This document shows positions 44,111-55,411 of a stretch of DNA of 58,101 nt, in pieces. Positions within the stretch are counted from its first letter, which is position 1. Every line of letters begins with the position of its first letter. A program made the position numbers and the translations under genes. Source of the DNA: Rhodanobacter sp. FW104-R8 (GTDB lineage: Bacteria > Pseudomonadota > Gammaproteobacteria > Xanthomonadales > Rhodanobacteraceae); the NCBI RefSeq assembly GCF_001617365.1, contig NZ_LVJR01000003.1:1-58101 (forward strand), read 5' to 3'. The notes beneath the pieces are model-generated. The model was not told where the DNA came from. It searched no databases and saw only the letters and a list, made by a program, of their open reading frames with translations.

Positions 44111-44911
44111 TCAATGTGCATCCAGCGCGGCGCGGATCGGCGCCAGGAACGCCTGCGTGCGTCGGACGATTTCCTCGGCATCCGTCGCCCCGGCCAGCCG
44201 ATCCACCAACGCGCTGCCGATCACCACCGCGTCGGCGAAGCCGGCGATCGCCTGCGCGCTCGCCGCATCGCGGATGCCGAAGCCCACCGCCACCGGCGCC
44301 TTCGCCCGGGTGCGGATATCCGCCACGCGCGCAGCGATGTCGCCGGTGCTCAAGTGTGCCGCACCGGTGATGCCGGCGAACGAGACATAGTACAGGAAAC
44401 CCTCGGCCGAACCGCACAGCTGCGCCATACGCGAGGGTTCGGTGGTGGGCGCGGCGAGCAGGATCTGCTGCAGTCCGGCGTCGCGCAGCGGCTGCAGCAC
44501 GGCGGACTCCTCCAGCGGGCAATCGACCAGCAGCAGGCCGTCGACGCCGGCCTGCACGGCCTCCTGCGCAAAGCGCGCGTAGCCGTGGATCTCGACCGGA
44601 TTCAAGTAGCCCATCAGCACGATCGGCGTGTCCGCATCGCGCCGGCGGAACGCGGCGACCCAGCCCAGCACGTCGGCCAGGCCCACGCCCTTGGCAATCG
44701 CCCGCTCGCTGGCGTGCTGGATCACCGGGCCGTCGGCCATCGGGTCGGAGAACGGCACGCCCAGTTCGATGAGGTCGGCGCCGGCGTCCACCAGCGCGTG
44801 CATCAGCGCCACCATGTGCTGCGGCGACGGATCGCCGGCGGTGACGAACGGGATCAGGCCGGTGCGGCCGGCGGCTTTCAGCGCGGCGAAGCGACGGTCG
44901 ATGCGGCTCAT
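44111..44911 (-). CDS. trpA: tryptophan synthase alpha subunit
   Basis: TIM-barrel subunit that cleaves indole-3-glycerol phosphate and passes indole to TrpB. The 266-aa protein has [12 protein letters not shown], the catalytic Glu in [16 protein letters not shown] with Asp, and VAVGFGIRD and VVIGSALV phosphate-site blocks. It overlaps trpB by four bases (ATGA at 44908-44911), so both subunits are coupled in translation. Confidence 0.97.
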   Translation of the reverse strand: MSRIDRRFAALKAAGRTGLIPFVTAGDPSPQHMVALMHALVDAGADLIELGVPFSDPMADGPVIQHASERAIAKGVGLADVLGWVAAFRRRDADTPIVLMGYLNPVEIHGYARFAQEAVQAGVDGLLLVDCPLEESAVLQPLRDAGLQQILLAAPTTEPSRMAQLCGSAEGFLYYVSFAGITGAAHLSTGDIAARVADIRTRAKAPVAVGFGIRDAASAQAIAGFADAVVIGSALVDRLAGATDAEEIVRRTQAFLAPIRAALDAH

Positions 44912-46119
44912 ACCTCGACTCCTTCGCGCGCGGCGATCGTGTGCACGTCCTTGTCGCCGCGGCCGGACAGGTTGCACAGCACGATGCCGTCCTTCGGCAT
45001 GCCACGCGCCAGCTTGATCGCCTGCGCCACCGCGTGGCTGGATTCCAGCGCGGCCAGGATGCCTTCGGTGCGCGCCAGCAGGTGGAACGCCTCCAGCGCC
45101 TCGTCGTCGGTGACGCCGACATAATCGGCGCGGCCGGTGTCCTTCAGGAACGCGTGCTCGGGGCCGACGCCGGGATAGTCGAGGCCGGCCGAGACCGAGT
45201 GCGTCTCGGTGATCTGGCCGTTGTCGTCGCACAGCACGTAGGTGCGGTTGCCGTGCAGAACGCCGGGGCGGCCCGCGGCCAGCGAGGCGGCATGATGTCC
45301 CGTCGCGATGCCCTCGCCCGCCGCCTCGGCGCCGACGATGCGCACGCCTTCGTCGTTGAGGAACGCATGGAACAGGCCGATCGCGTTGGAGCCGCCGCCC
45401 ACGCAGGCGGTCAGCACGTCGGGCAGACGGCCGTACTGCTCCAGCATCTGCGCGCGCGCCTCGCGGCCCACGATCGCATTGAAATCACGCACCATCATGG
45501 GATACGGATGCGGGCCGGCCACCGTGCCGATGATGTAGAAGGTGTCGGCGACGTTGGTGACCCAGTCGCGCATCGCTTCGTTCAGCGCGTCCTTCAGCGT
45601 CTTTGAGCCGGAGGTCACCGGCACCACCTCGGCGCCGAGCAGCTTCATGCGGTAGACGTTGATCTTCTGCCGCTCGATGTCGACCGCGCCCATGTAGACC
45701 ACGCACTTCAGGCCCAGCCGCGCGGCCACCGTGGCGCTGGCCACGCCGTGCTGGCCGGCGCCGGTCTCAGCGATGATGCGGGTCTTGCCCATGTTGCGCG
45801 CGACCAGCGCCTGGCCCACGGTGTTGTTGATCTTGTGCGCGCCGGTGTGGTTCAGGTCCTCGCGCTTGAGCAGGATACGCGCGCCGCCGACATGCTGCGA
45901 CAGCCGTTCGGCGTGATAGATCGGACTCGGTCGGCCGACGTAGTGCTTGAGGTCGCGGTCGAGTTCGGCGATGAACGCCGGATCGTCGCGCAGGCGCAGG
46001 TACGCCTCGGTCAATTCCGCCAGCGGCGCCATCAGGGTCTCGGCAACGTAGCTGCCGCCGTAGTTGCCGAAACGGCCGTGCGCGTCGGGGTAAGCGTTGT
46101 AATCCACGATCTTGCTCAT
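44908..46119 (-). CDS. trpB: tryptophan synthase beta subunit
   Basis: PLP enzyme joining indole and serine to give tryptophan. The 403-aa protein has [14 protein letters not shown], the PLP Lys in [25 protein letters not shown], and the glycine loop [12 protein letters not shown]. The start [11 protein letters not shown] at 46119 agrees with the family; an upstream in-frame ATG at 46152 would add an unconserved tail. It is preceded by the JmjC protein after 66 bases. Confidence 0.97.
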   Translation of the reverse strand: MSKIVDYNAYPDAHGRFGNYGGSYVAETLMAPLAELTEAYLRLRDDPAFIAELDRDLKHYVGRPSPIYHAERLSQHVGGARILLKREDLNHTGAHKINNTVGQALVARNMGKTRIIAETGAGQHGVASATVAARLGLKCVVYMGAVDIERQKINVYRMKLLGAEVVPVTSGSKTLKDALNEAMRDWVTNVADTFYIIGTVAGPHPYPMMVRDFNAIVGREARAQMLEQYGRLPDVLTACVGGGSNAIGLFHAFLNDEGVRIVGAEAAGEGIATGHHAASLAAGRPGVLHGNRTYVLCDDNGQITETHSVSAGLDYPGVGPEHAFLKDTGRADYVGVTDDEALEAFHLLARTEGILAALESSHAVAQAIKLARGMPKDGIVLCNLSGRGDKDVHTIAAREGVEV

Positions 46120-46185
46120 GTCCTCACTCGGTAGCATGCCGCACTGCGGCAAGCGATCATCTTAGCGGCAAGCCCGCCTGATGGG

Positions 46186-47190
46186 TCACAGGTAACGCCG
46201 GATGGTTTCCCTCAGCCCGGCCAGCTGCTCGGACGTCAGCGGGCCGAGTATCCCGCGCCGGTCGGCGGGGATATGCGCGGCGGGATCCTCGTCGTCGAAT
46301 ACGTAGTAGTCCAGCAACGTCTTCCACGCGGCCCGCTCCGCGGGCGGCAGCGAGAGGAAGGTGAGGATGCAATGCATCAGGCAGCCCAGCGCCGTGTCCG
46401 GTGCGTAGCCGCCGGCAGGCACGGGTTTCCACCAGTAGTTCACCAGCGCGTTGATGCGCTCCAGCGACTCGACGTGGTGCCACCACATCGGCGGGATGTA
46501 AATCGCGTCGCCGGGGTGCAAATCAGCCACCTGTGCCTCGGCCAGGGCCAGCTTCAGCCGAGGGAAGCGCGGATCGTCGGGGCGGTCAAGCCGGGCGATG
46601 CCGATCGCCGCGCCGGTGGGCGCGAAATCCAGTGGCCCGACGTACAGGTTGCGCGCCTGTTCCGGCGCGAACAGGGTGAAGCGCCTGGCGCCGCATACCA
46701 CGCAGGCGACGTTGTGGTACTCGTCGAAATGCGCCGGCGTGGTGACCCGGTTGCCGATCCAGATGCGCGGCTGGATGCTGCGGTCGAGGAAGGGCAGCGC
46801 GTGACCGTCCAGCAACCCCGGCAGGCAGGCGGAGATCAGCGCGCTCTGCATCGCCAGGCCCGGCGCATCCGGCTGGCGGCTGTACTGCGCCAGCCGCTGC
46901 AGGCCCTGGCTGATCGAGACGCGGTGATGCGTGTAGTTGAAGCCGTCGAACGCCGCGTTGTAGCCGATCACCCCGTCCCCGCCCGGCGGCATCAGCAGCG
47001 CGTCGACCTCGCTGCCGTTGTCCAGCCGCGCCAGCTCCCGGGCGAATGCGGTGTCCGACTGCCGCGCCCACGCCACCATCGGCCAGTCGCGGCACAGGCC
47101 GCGGATGACCAGCGGTCGGCCGCGACCGACCAGGTCGGCGAGTGCGAGGGGGTGGCCGGTATCCTGATGTTCCTCGATCGCGATGGGCAT
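46186..47190 (-). CDS. JmjC-like cupin (2-oxoglutarate/Fe oxygenase family) protein
   Basis: A 334-aa protein of the cupin-like/JmjC fold (bacterial homologues of hydroxylases such as FIH). The N-terminal block RPLVIRGLCRDWPMVAWAR is family-typical. The iron site is HFDEYHNVACVVCGARRFTLF, with the distal His in DAIYIPPMWWHHVESL. It would hydroxylate a protein or small molecule using 2-oxoglutarate; the target is unknown. It begins 5 bases after the trpF stop and precedes trpB, so it is inside the tryptophan operon. No Trp-pathway reaction is known for the family, so its presence is a notable operon guest. Confidence 0.85.
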   Translation of the reverse strand: MPIAIEEHQDTGHPLALADLVGRGRPLVIRGLCRDWPMVAWARQSDTAFARELARLDNGSEVDALLMPPGGDGVIGYNAAFDGFNYTHHRVSISQGLQRLAQYSRQPDAPGLAMQSALISACLPGLLDGHALPFLDRSIQPRIWIGNRVTTPAHFDEYHNVACVVCGARRFTLFAPEQARNLYVGPLDFAPTGAAIGIARLDRPDDPRFPRLKLALAEAQVADLHPGDAIYIPPMWWHHVESLERINALVNYWWKPVPAGGYAPDTALGCLMHCILTFLSLPPAERAAWKTLLDYYVFDDEDPAAHIPADRRGILGPLTSEQLAGLRETIRRYL

Positions 47191-47195
47191 GCCGC

Positions 47196-47819
47196 TTACG
47201 CCGCGTCCGCCGCGCGCACCGCACGGATGAAAGCTCCCAGCCGGGCCGGATCCTTGATTCCTGGCGCCGACTCCACCCCGCTGGCCACGTCCACCGCCCA
47301 CGGACGCGCCGCGCGCACGGCGTCGCCCACGTTACCGGCGTGCAGGCCGCCGGCGAGGATCAACGGCTGCGCCAGCCCGCGCGGCAGCAGTGACCAGTCG
47401 AAGGTCCTGCCGCTGCCGCCGGCCTCGCCCGTCACATGGCCGTCCAGCAGCAGGCTGGCAGCCCGCGGGTACTCCCGCAGCCGCGACAGCGCCGCCGCGC
47501 CCCCGCCCATCGCGATGGCCTTCAGGAACGGACGGCCGAACTGCGCGCACCAGTCGTCGCTCTCGTTGCCGTGGAACTGCAGCAAGGTGGGCCGTACTTC
47601 ATCGAGCACCTGTTGCACCAGGCTCGCCTCGTCGTCCATGAACAAGGCGACGGTGGCCACGAACGGCGGCAATGCCGCCACGATCTCGCGCGCCCGCGCC
47701 AGCGTTACCTGCCGTCTGCTGCGTGCGGTGAACACCAGCCCGATCGCATCGGCGCCGAGCTGCGCGGCGAGCAGCGCGTCCCCGGTCCGGGTCATGCCGC
47801 AGCACTTGATGCGGGTCAT
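47196..47819 (-). CDS. trpF: phosphoribosylanthranilate isomerase
   Basis: TIM-barrel isomerase of tryptophan synthesis, 207 aa. It has the catalytic Cys in RIKCCGMTR and the Asp in [15 protein letters not shown]; the phosphate site is [10 protein letters not shown]. It overlaps truA by four bases (ATGA at 47816-47819) and is followed after 5 bases by the JmjC gene. Confidence 0.96.
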   Translation of the reverse strand: MTRIKCCGMTRTGDALLAAQLGADAIGLVFTARSRRQVTLARAREIVAALPPFVATVALFMDDEASLVQQVLDEVRPTLLQFHGNESDDWCAQFGRPFLKAIAMGGGAAALSRLREYPRAASLLLDGHVTGEAGGSGRTFDWSLLPRGLAQPLILAGGLHAGNVGDAVRAARPWAVDVASGVESAPGIKDPARLGAFIRAVRAADAA

Positions 47820-48598
47820 TGGCCGGCTCCCGCCAGGCAGACTTCCGCCGGCAAGCCCCAATGCACCTCGTAGCGCGGCCCGACGAAGGTCAGCCCGGAA
47901 GCCGGCGCGGTCGGCCCGGCCACCTGACGGTCGCGGCCGGCCAGCAGTTCGGCCATCCATTCGACCGGCTGCTCGCCGCGGCCGATCAGCAGCAGCGAGC
48001 CGACGATGTTGCGCACCATGTGGTGCAGGAACGCATTCGCCTCGATGTCGACGAACAACTGCCCGTCGTCGCGCCGCACGCCCACCGCCAGCACGCTGCG
48101 GCGCGGGTGCGCGGCCTGGCAGGACAAGGCGCGGAACGCGCTGAAATCGTGTTCGCCCAGCAGCGCCTGCGCCGCCGCATGCATGCGCGCGGCATCCAGC
48201 GGCAGGCGCTCCCAGGTGACGTAGCGCGCGTCCAGCGCCGCGCGCACCGGCCGGTTGAGGATGTGGTAGCGATAGCGCCGGCTGCGCGCCGCGTAGCGCG
48301 CGTGGAAACTGTCCGGCACCGGCTGCGCCCACAGCACCGCCACGCTGGGGGGGAGGTTGGAGCAGCCGCCGAGTACCCAGCCGCGCATGTCGCGGCGGGC
48401 CTCGGTGTCGAAATGCACCACCTGGCAGCGACCATGCACGCCGGCGTCGGTGCGCCCCGCGCAACTGACCTCGACCGGATGGTCGGCGACCTTCGACAAC
48501 GCCTGCTCCAGCGCTCCCTGCACGCTGGCCTCGTCCTTCAGGCGCTGCCAGCCGCTGAAGTCGGTGCCGTCGTATTCGATGCCGAGAGCGATGCGCAT
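47816..48598 (-). CDS. truA: tRNA pseudouridine(38-40) synthase
   Basis: Isomerises uridines 38-40 in the anticodon arm of tRNAs. The 260-aa protein has [17 protein letters not shown] and the catalytic Asp in [11 protein letters not shown], plus [12 protein letters not shown] and [17 protein letters not shown]. The length is standard. It is coupled to trpF; the truA-trpF link is common in gammaproteobacteria. The fimV stop lies about 105 bases upstream. Confidence 0.96.
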   Translation of the reverse strand: MRIALGIEYDGTDFSGWQRLKDEASVQGALEQALSKVADHPVEVSCAGRTDAGVHGRCQVVHFDTEARRDMRGWVLGGCSNLPPSVAVLWAQPVPDSFHARYAARSRRYRYHILNRPVRAALDARYVTWERLPLDAARMHAAAQALLGEHDFSAFRALSCQAAHPRRSVLAVGVRRDDGQLFVDIEANAFLHHMVRNIVGSLLLIGRGEQPVEWMAELLAGRDRQVAGPTAPASGLTFVGPRYEVHWGLPAEVCLAGAGQ

Positions 48599-48702
48599 GG
48601 GGTCGTGCGGGATTCCACGTGAAAACGGAAAGATTAGCAGGCCGCAACGGCATCGGGCCGGCATGAGCCGGCCCGATGCGCGGGACTGATGGCCCCGTCG
48701 GC

Positions 48703-51090
48703 TCAGTGCATGCCGTCGAGCAGGCGCTTGGCGACGTCCCTCTGCATCTGGCTGCCTTCCTTGACCACCTCGTCCAGCATGGCGCGCGCGCCTTCGGCAT
48801 CGCCCATGTCGATGTAGGCGCGGGCCAGGTCCAGCTTGGTATCCACCGGGTCGTCGCTGAACTCGCTCAGATCGTGGCCCGGCACATTGGCCAGGTGCGC
48901 ATCGTCCGCGTCGTCGAAATGCCAGCTCGAGGCCGTTGCGGCCGGCGCCGATGCGGGCGCAGGCGCGGGTGCCGGTGCCGGCTCCCTGGCCAGCGGGGCC
49001 ACCATCGTGGCATCGTCCGCACCGGGTCGTGCCGGCGTTTCGGTCGCCGCCCGGGTCAGGTCGAAGTTGAAGTTGTACTCGCTGACCTTCTTCGGGCCGC
49101 CCGGCGGCAGCGGTGGCATCGACGACGCCACCGTGGACGCGTCGCCTTCGTGGGCGTAGTCGTCGATGTCGAATTCGCCGATGGCATGGGCATCCTTGTG
49201 GGCGGGCGGCGCGGCGTGGTGATCGAACAGCGGATGGCCCGGCACCAGGTCCTCGCCCATGTGCAGCACGTCCTGCCACTCGTCCTGCTGCGGGTCGGTG
49301 ATGTGGGCGTACATCGCCTCGGCAGCCGCCTCGAAGTGCTCGACGTCGCGGCGCGAGTAATACAGGGTGACCAGTTCCAGGTGCAGGCCGATGTCGTCCG
49401 GATGCTCGGCCAGCTGGTCCAGCAATTCCTCCTGGTCGACGTCGTCACCCGGGAGGTACTCCGCATCGCCGCCCGGCGCCGAGCCGAAGCGATCGGCCAG
49501 CGACGCCGCGGATTTCGACGTGGCAGCTGCTTCGGCCGGCTTCCGCCGGCGGCGTCCCAGCAGGGCCAGCAGGGCCAGCAGCAGCACCGCAGCGGCGCCG
49601 GCAGCCTGCGCCCAGGCCTGCATGTACCACGGCTCCTCGACAACCGGCGCATGGGGCTGCTGCCGGGCAGCCGGCTTCTCCACCGGCTTGGCCGGCGCCG
49701 GCGTGGCGAGCGGCGTGGTCACCACGGATGACGTCGTGGCCGGCGATGTGGCGTGTGGCGCCGAACCGGCAGCGGCCGGCACCACGGCGGTGTGCGTACC
49801 GGTCGCCGTGCCGGCGGTGGCGATAGCGGTTTCCAGCGTGGCAGCCGATGGCGGTGCGGCGGTCTTCGCCGCGGCGACGGCCGGCGCGGGGACCGCGGCG
49901 GCCGGCGTGCCGGCGGACTTGCGCGCGGCGGCCAGCTTGGCCTGCAGTTCGGCAATCTCGCTGTCCTTCAGCGACAGCAGGTGCTCGTTCTTGCTGTTGA
50001 TGTCCCCCAGGTCCTTCAGGCGCGCCTTCAGCTCGGCGCTCTGCTGCTGCAGGCTGGCCAGGCTCTCCTTGGTGCGCAGCAGTTCCTGGTGCAGGCCGTT
50101 GCCGGCCGCGCCGCCGCCCTGCGTGCCGGCACCGCTGCCGGCCTTGGCGGGCACCAGGGTCAGCCGGTCACCGGTGTCGGGCGTGCCGGCGGGGGCGCCG
50201 GTATCGGATGCGCGGGTGGCAGCATTGGCCACGACCGCCGGCTTGCCCGGCGTGCCGGCGCGCCAGTCGCCGTTCTGCCGGCGCACCTCGGCGGCGGCGG
50301 CGGCGATCGTCATGGCCTGCGCCTCGGCCGAGGTCGGCACGCGCAGCACCACGCCGCTCTTCAGCGCATTGATGTTGCTGCGGTAGAACGCGTTCGGGTT
50401 GGCCTGCTGCAGCGCCAGCATCATCTGCTGCACGTCGACGCCGGCCGGGGTCACGTTGCGCGCGATGCCGGACAGCGTCTGGCCGCGCTCGACCGGACCG
50501 ACCTGGCCATTGCCGGCGGCCGATGCCGCCGGGGCGGCCGCCGCGGGCGCCGGCTTGGGCCTGGACACGGGTTTGGCTGGTGCGGCGGCGACCGGCGCCG
50601 CCGGCGCAGTGGCCTTGCCGGGCGCCTTGGCTGCCGCCGGACGACTTGCCGCGGGCGGCACCGGTGCGGGTACGGCGGCAACCGTTGCCGCCGGGGCGTT
50701 CGGCGGATCGAGCAAGACGGCGTATTCGCGCACGCTCTTGCCAGCCTTGCCGCTCACCTCGATCAGCAGGTCGAGGAAGGGATCGTCCACCGGCGCGCTG
50801 CTGGTGATGCGGATGACCGGGGAACCGCCGCTGGTATGGGTCACGCTGAAGCTCAGCGGGATCGAGGTGCGCCCGCCGGCGACGCCGGCGCGTGCGAATT
50901 CCTCGCTGGAGGCCAGCTGAACCGTGAGGTTCTGCAGCTCCGCCGGATTGGCGGGATGCAGCGGAATCTCCGCCAGCAGCGGCTGGCCCAACGCCGACTT
51001 GACCTGGATCTGGCCAAGATCCAATGCCATGACCTGGCTACTCCCCAGTGCCAGGGCCATCAGCATCGACAATTTCAACGAACGGTTCAT
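48703..51090 (-). CDS. fimV: FimV/HubP-like polar protein
   Basis: Large inner-membrane protein that organises the cell pole and, in related bacteria, type IV pili and chemotaxis. The 795-aa product has a signal peptide ([16 protein letters not shown]), the FimV N-terminal domain ([22 protein letters not shown]), a LysM-like region ([14 protein letters not shown], about 235-290), a coiled coil (about 340-400), a TM helix ([21 protein letters not shown]), an acidic cytoplasmic region and the conserved FimV C-terminus ([30 protein letters not shown]). Long Ala/Pro-rich linkers vary in length. Its position between asd and truA is the usual one. Confidence 0.94.
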   Translation of the reverse strand: MNRSLKLSMLMALALGSSQVMALDLGQIQVKSALGQPLLAEIPLHPANPAELQNLTVQLASSEEFARAGVAGGRTSIPLSFSVTHTSGGSPVIRITSSAPVDDPFLDLLIEVSGKAGKSVREYAVLLDPPNAPAATVAAVPAPVPPAASRPAAAKAPGKATAPAAPVAAAPAKPVSRPKPAPAAAAPAASAAGNGQVGPVERGQTLSGIARNVTPAGVDVQQMMLALQQANPNAFYRSNINALKSGVVLRVPTSAEAQAMTIAAAAAEVRRQNGDWRAGTPGKPAVVANAATRASDTGAPAGTPDTGDRLTLVPAKAGSGAGTQGGGAAGNGLHQELLRTKESLASLQQQSAELKARLKDLGDINSKNEHLLSLKDSEIAELQAKLAAARKSAGTPAAAVPAPAVAAAKTAAPPSAATLETAIATAGTATGTHTAVVPAAAGSAPHATSPATTSSVVTTPLATPAPAKPVEKPAARQQPHAPVVEEPWYMQAWAQAAGAAAVLLLALLALLGRRRRKPAEAAATSKSAASLADRFGSAPGGDAEYLPGDDVDQEELLDQLAEHPDDIGLHLELVTLYYSRRDVEHFEAAAEAMYAHITDPQQDEWQDVLHMGEDLVPGHPLFDHHAAPPAHKDAHAIGEFDIDDYAHEGDASTVASSMPPLPPGGPKKVSEYNFNFDLTRAATETPARPGADDATMVAPLAREPAPAPAPAPASAPAATASSWHFDDADDAHLANVPGHDLSEFSDDPVDTKLDLARAYIDMGDAEGARAMLDEVVKEGSQMQRDVAKRLLDGMH

Positions 51091-51261
51091 GCGTGTTCCC
51101 CCGAACAAATCCTTGGCGCAGCTCTCAATCCGGCGTCGCCGCCACGGTGGTGACGGCAGCAAATGAGGTGCCACTTTAAGTTACATGTAGGCCAATCAAC
51201 AATAGCTGCGGCGAATACTTGCAGTGCATTGCTAGGGTGCGTTCTCACCCGGATGCCGCCT

Positions 51262-51558
51262 TCAGCGCTGCCCGGCGGCCTGGCCGGCCTGCAGTTCCTG
51301 CAGTTGCCTGCGCAGTTCGGCGATCTTCTGGTCCTGCTGCTGCAGCCGCTCGCCGGCTTGCCGGTTGTCCGATTCCTGCTTGTGGAGATCCCGCTTGAGG
51401 CGCTCCACTTCGGACTGGCTGCGGGTCAGCCGCTTGCTGTCGGCCGCGCGCGGCGACGCGGCACCGGCCGAACCGGACGGCGGTACCGCCTGACCGCCGG
51501 CCCAGGCCGCCGACGTGAAAACGAACCCCATGGCAATTGCGAATCGCGCCACACGCAT
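51262..51558 (-). CDS. small exported coiled-coil protein
   Basis: A 98-aa protein with a signal peptide (VARFAIAMGFVFTSAAWA), a short Gly/Pro/Ser stretch and a long heptad-rich helix (SEVERLKRDLHKQESDNRQ...IAELRRQLQELQAGQ). No family identified. It starts 2 bases after the asd stop and ends 171 bases before the fimV start. The coiled coil and position suggest a partner of FimV or a periplasmic scaffold, but this is speculation. Confidence 0.7.
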   Translation of the reverse strand: MRVARFAIAMGFVFTSAAWAGGQAVPPSGSAGAASPRAADSKRLTRSQSEVERLKRDLHKQESDNRQAGERLQQQDQKIAELRRQLQELQAGQAAGQR

Positions 51559-51560
51559 CT

Positions 51561-52592
<1,032 letters not shown>

Positions 52593-52627
52593 GGGGATTG
52601 TCTGCTCAGGTGTGGAGGGTGTGCCGG

Positions 52628-53623
52628 TCACTTGCCCAGCACGGAGGGATTGAGGATGGTCGGCGGCCGCCCGGCGTGCGGGCCATGGCCGAACATGGCC
52701 AGCACATTGTCCACGGCCAGGGCGGTCATGGCACGGCGCGTTTCGGTGCTGGCGCTGGCGATATGCGGGCTGAGCACGACGTTGTCCAGTTCGAGCAGGC
52801 CCGGATACAGCGCCGGCTCGCCCTCGAACACGTCCAGTGCGGCGCCGGCCAGCCGCCGCTCGCGCAGGGCCGCGGCCAGCGCCTTGTCGTCCACGATGCC
52901 GCCGCGGGCCACATTGACCAGCATGGCGGTGGGCTTCATCGCGGCCAGCTCGGCGGCGCCGATGGCGTGCCGGGTCTGCGCCGCCAGCGGCAGCACCAGC
53001 ATCAGGAAATCGGATTCGCGCAGCAGTTGCGCCTTGTCGACGAAGCGCGCACGACAGGCGCGCTCGGTTTCCGCCGGCAATGGCGAACGGTTGTGGTACA
53101 GCACCGGCATGTCGAAGCCCGCGGCGCGACGGGCGATGGCCTGGCCGATCCGGCCCATGCCGAGGATGCCCAGGGTACGCCCGCGCACGTCGCTGCCCAG
53201 CCACTGCGTGAAGCCGTTGGCCTGCCAGTGCCCCGCGCGCAGCCAGCGCTCGGCCGCGGTCATCCTGCGCGCCGCGCCCAGCAGCAGGGCCCAGGCGTAG
53301 TCGGCCACGCTCTCGTTGAGCACGTCGGCGGTGTTGGAGGCGGCGATGCCGGCTCCGCTCAGCGCATCCAGGTCGAGGTTGTCGTAGCCGACGCCGAGGT
53401 TGGCGACGATGCGCAGCCGGGTCGCCCGGGCGATCTCCGCCGCGCCGACGCAGTCCTTCAGGCCCACGATCGCGGCATCCTGCCCGGCCAGTTTCGCCGC
53501 CAGTTCGGCCGGGCTGAACTTGCGCTCCTCCGCTTCGGCGGTCACCTCGAAATGCGGTTCGAGCCGGGCGATGACTCCCGGAAAGGTGGGTCGCGAGATC
53601 CAGACACTCGGCTTGTCGCTCAT
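52628..53623 (-). CDS. D-isomer-specific 2-hydroxyacid dehydrogenase (glyoxylate reductase-like)
   Basis: A 331-aa NAD(P) enzyme with the catalytic domain split by the Rossmann fold. The cofactor loop is LGILGMGRIGQAIARR. The catalytic Arg, Glu and His are in NVARGGIVDD, FEGEPAL and SPHIASAS. It resembles glyoxylate/hydroxypyruvate reductases rather than PdxB, which is longer. The specific substrate is not fixed by sequence. It lies between aroC and asd on one strand. Confidence 0.9.
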   Translation of the reverse strand: MSDKPSVWISRPTFPGVIARLEPHFEVTAEAEERKFSPAELAAKLAGQDAAIVGLKDCVGAAEIARATRLRIVANLGVGYDNLDLDALSGAGIAASNTADVLNESVADYAWALLLGAARRMTAAERWLRAGHWQANGFTQWLGSDVRGRTLGILGMGRIGQAIARRAAGFDMPVLYHNRSPLPAETERACRARFVDKAQLLRESDFLMLVLPLAAQTRHAIGAAELAAMKPTAMLVNVARGGIVDDKALAAALRERRLAGAALDVFEGEPALYPGLLELDNVVLSPHIASASTETRRAMTALAVDNVLAMFGHGPHAGRPPTILNPSVLGK

Positions 53624-53654
53624 CGTTGCGGCTCCGGCTGCAGCAGTCGATCCA

Positions 53655-54743
53655 TCAGGGGATGCGCGGCGCCACCGCGCCCACGTCGCCGCACTGGGCG
53701 CGGTTGCGCAGCGCGTGGTCGATCAGCACCAGCGCCATCATCGCCTCGGCGATCGGGGTGGCGCGGATGCCGACGCAGGGATCGTGGCGGCCCTTGGTCA
53801 CCACCTGCACCGCTTCGCCGGCCAGGTTCACGCTGTGGCCGGGGATCAGGATGCTGGACGTGGGCTTCAGCGCGATCGAGGCGACCACCGCCTGGCCCGT
53901 GCTGATGCCGCCGAGGATGCCACCGGCGTGATTGGACGTAAAGCCGTCCAAATACATTTCGTCGCGATGCTCGCTGCCGCGTTGCGCCACCGCGGCGAAG
54001 CCGTCGCCGATCTCGACGCCCTTGACCGCGTTGATCGACATCAGCGCGCTGGCCAGGTCGCCGTCGAGCTTGCCGTAGATCGGCTCGCCCCAGCCCGGCG
54101 GCACGCCGTCGGCGACCACGTTGACGCGCGCACCGACCGAATCGCCGGACTTGCGCAGCGCGTTGATGTAGTCCTCCAGCGCCGGCACCTGGGCCGCGTC
54201 GGGCCAGAAGAACGGGTTCTGCTCCACCGCGCCCCAGTCGAACGCATCCGGCACGACGCCGCCGATCTGCGCCAGGTAGCCGCGCACGCGCACGCCGTGA
54301 TGCTCGGCCAGCCACTTCTTGGCGACCACCGCGGCGGCCACGCGCATGGTGGTCTCGCGCGCCGAGGAGCGCCCGCCGCCGCGCGGGTCGCGGATGCCGT
54401 ACTTCTGCCAATAGGTGTAGTCGGCGTGGCCGGGACGGAAGGTCGATACGATGTCGCCGTAGTCCTTGCTGCGCTGGTCGGTATTGCGGATCAGCAGCGC
54501 GATCGGTGTGCCGGTGGTCCTGCCCTGGTAGACGCCGGAGAGGATCTCCACTTCGTCCGCCTCGTGCCGCTGCGAGGTGTAGCGGCTGCGGCCGGTGGCG
54601 CGGCGGTCGAGGTCGTCGCGGAATTCCTCCGCGCCTAGCGCCAGCCCCGGCGGGCAGCCGTCGATCACGCAGCCGATCGCCGGCCCGTGGCTTTCGCCGA
54701 AGGTGGTGACGGTGAACAGTTTGCCGAAGGAATTGCTGGACAT
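53655..54743 (-). CDS. aroC: chorismate synthase
   Basis: Last step of the shikimate pathway, converting EPSP to chorismate with FMN. The 362-aa protein has [29 protein letters not shown] at the start, [44 protein letters not shown], and the C-terminal [19 protein letters not shown] and [12 protein letters not shown]. All are standard signatures. It supplies chorismate to the trp genes of the same strand run. Confidence 0.97.
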   Translation of the reverse strand: MSSNSFGKLFTVTTFGESHGPAIGCVIDGCPPGLALGAEEFRDDLDRRATGRSRYTSQRHEADEVEILSGVYQGRTTGTPIALLIRNTDQRSKDYGDIVSTFRPGHADYTYWQKYGIRDPRGGGRSSARETTMRVAAAVVAKKWLAEHHGVRVRGYLAQIGGVVPDAFDWGAVEQNPFFWPDAAQVPALEDYINALRKSGDSVGARVNVVADGVPPGWGEPIYGKLDGDLASALMSINAVKGVEIGDGFAAVAQRGSEHRDEMYLDGFTSNHAGGILGGISTGQAVVASIALKPTSSILIPGHSVNLAGEAVQVVTKGRHDPCVGIRATPIAEAMMALVLIDHALRNRAQCGDVGAVAPRIP

Positions 54744-54789
54744 GGGACATCCGGGACTAAAGATCGAAGCATACCGGCAGTGACCTCCG

Positions 54790-54875
54790 GTAGGAGCCCG
54801 CTGGCGGGCGATGCTCGTGTCTTGATGCCCGGTGGAGATTCAGAACAAAAGCATCGCCCGCCAGCGGGCTCCTAC
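54790..54875. repeat. pair of inverted GTAG-headed REP elements (copy 4)
   Basis: Left unit 54790-54814 is GTAG, GA, GCCCGC-TG-GCGGGC, GATGC. The right unit 54851-54875 is its exact reverse complement. It equals copy 1 except for one loop base. The right GTAG (minus strand) provides the TAG stop of the GNAT gene. Confidence 0.87.
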
Positions 54876-55408
54876 GGTGGAGGCGCCGGCCACTCGCGGG
54901 CCAACAGGGCGAAGATCACGTCGTCGACCCATTCGCCGCGCAACCACAGGCTCTCGCGGTGGTGGGCCTCCTGGCGCATGCCCAGCGCGCGCAGCAGCGC
55001 CACGCAGGCCAGGTTGCGCGGGTCGGCCGAGGCCTGGACACGGTGCCGGCCCCACGCGCCGAACGCCTGCTCGAACAGCGCACGCACCACCTCGCCGGCG
55101 TAGCCGCGGCCCTGCCCGGCCGGCGCGATGCTGATGCCGAACTCGACCGATGCCCTGGCATCCTCCGGCAGGTTCACGCCGAGGTCGCCGATCAGCCGGC
55201 CGTCCTCGCGCAGGCGGATCGCGCGCTGGAACCAGCCGTGCGCGGGTGCCGGCGGCTGCGCGGCGATGAACCCGCGCGCTGCGGCAATATCGGCCGGGCG
55301 CCAGCCCTGGTAGCGGGCCACCGCGGGGTCGCCACGACAGGCGAACAGCGCCGCGGCATCGTCAGGACGCAATGCGTCGATCCGCAATCGCGCCGTGACC
55401 AGCTCCAT
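54872..55408 (-). CDS. GNAT-family acetyltransferase (RimJ/RimL type)
   Basis: A 178-aa N-acetyltransferase. The RimJ/RimL marks are the beginning LVTARLRIDALRPDDAAALFA, the mid block FGISIAPAGQGRGYAGEVVRALFEQAF with the acetyl-CoA loop QGRGYA, and the end VQASADPRNLACVALLRALGMRQEAH. The acceptor (ribosomal protein or small molecule) is unknown. It starts 3 bases after prmB and ends in REP copy 4. Confidence 0.9.
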   Translation of the reverse strand: MELVTARLRIDALRPDDAAALFACRGDPAVARYQGWRPADIAAARGFIAAQPPAPAHGWFQRAIRLREDGRLIGDLGVNLPEDARASVEFGISIAPAGQGRGYAGEVVRALFEQAFGAWGRHRVQASADPRNLACVALLRALGMRQEAHHRESLWLRGEWVDDVIFALLAREWPAPPP

Positions 55409-55411
55409 CGC

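Noticed and set aside
53567..53590. GGTTCGAGCC, a tRNA T-arm-like string
   Set aside because: Lies inside the hydroxyacid dehydrogenase gene without acceptor or anticodon stems.
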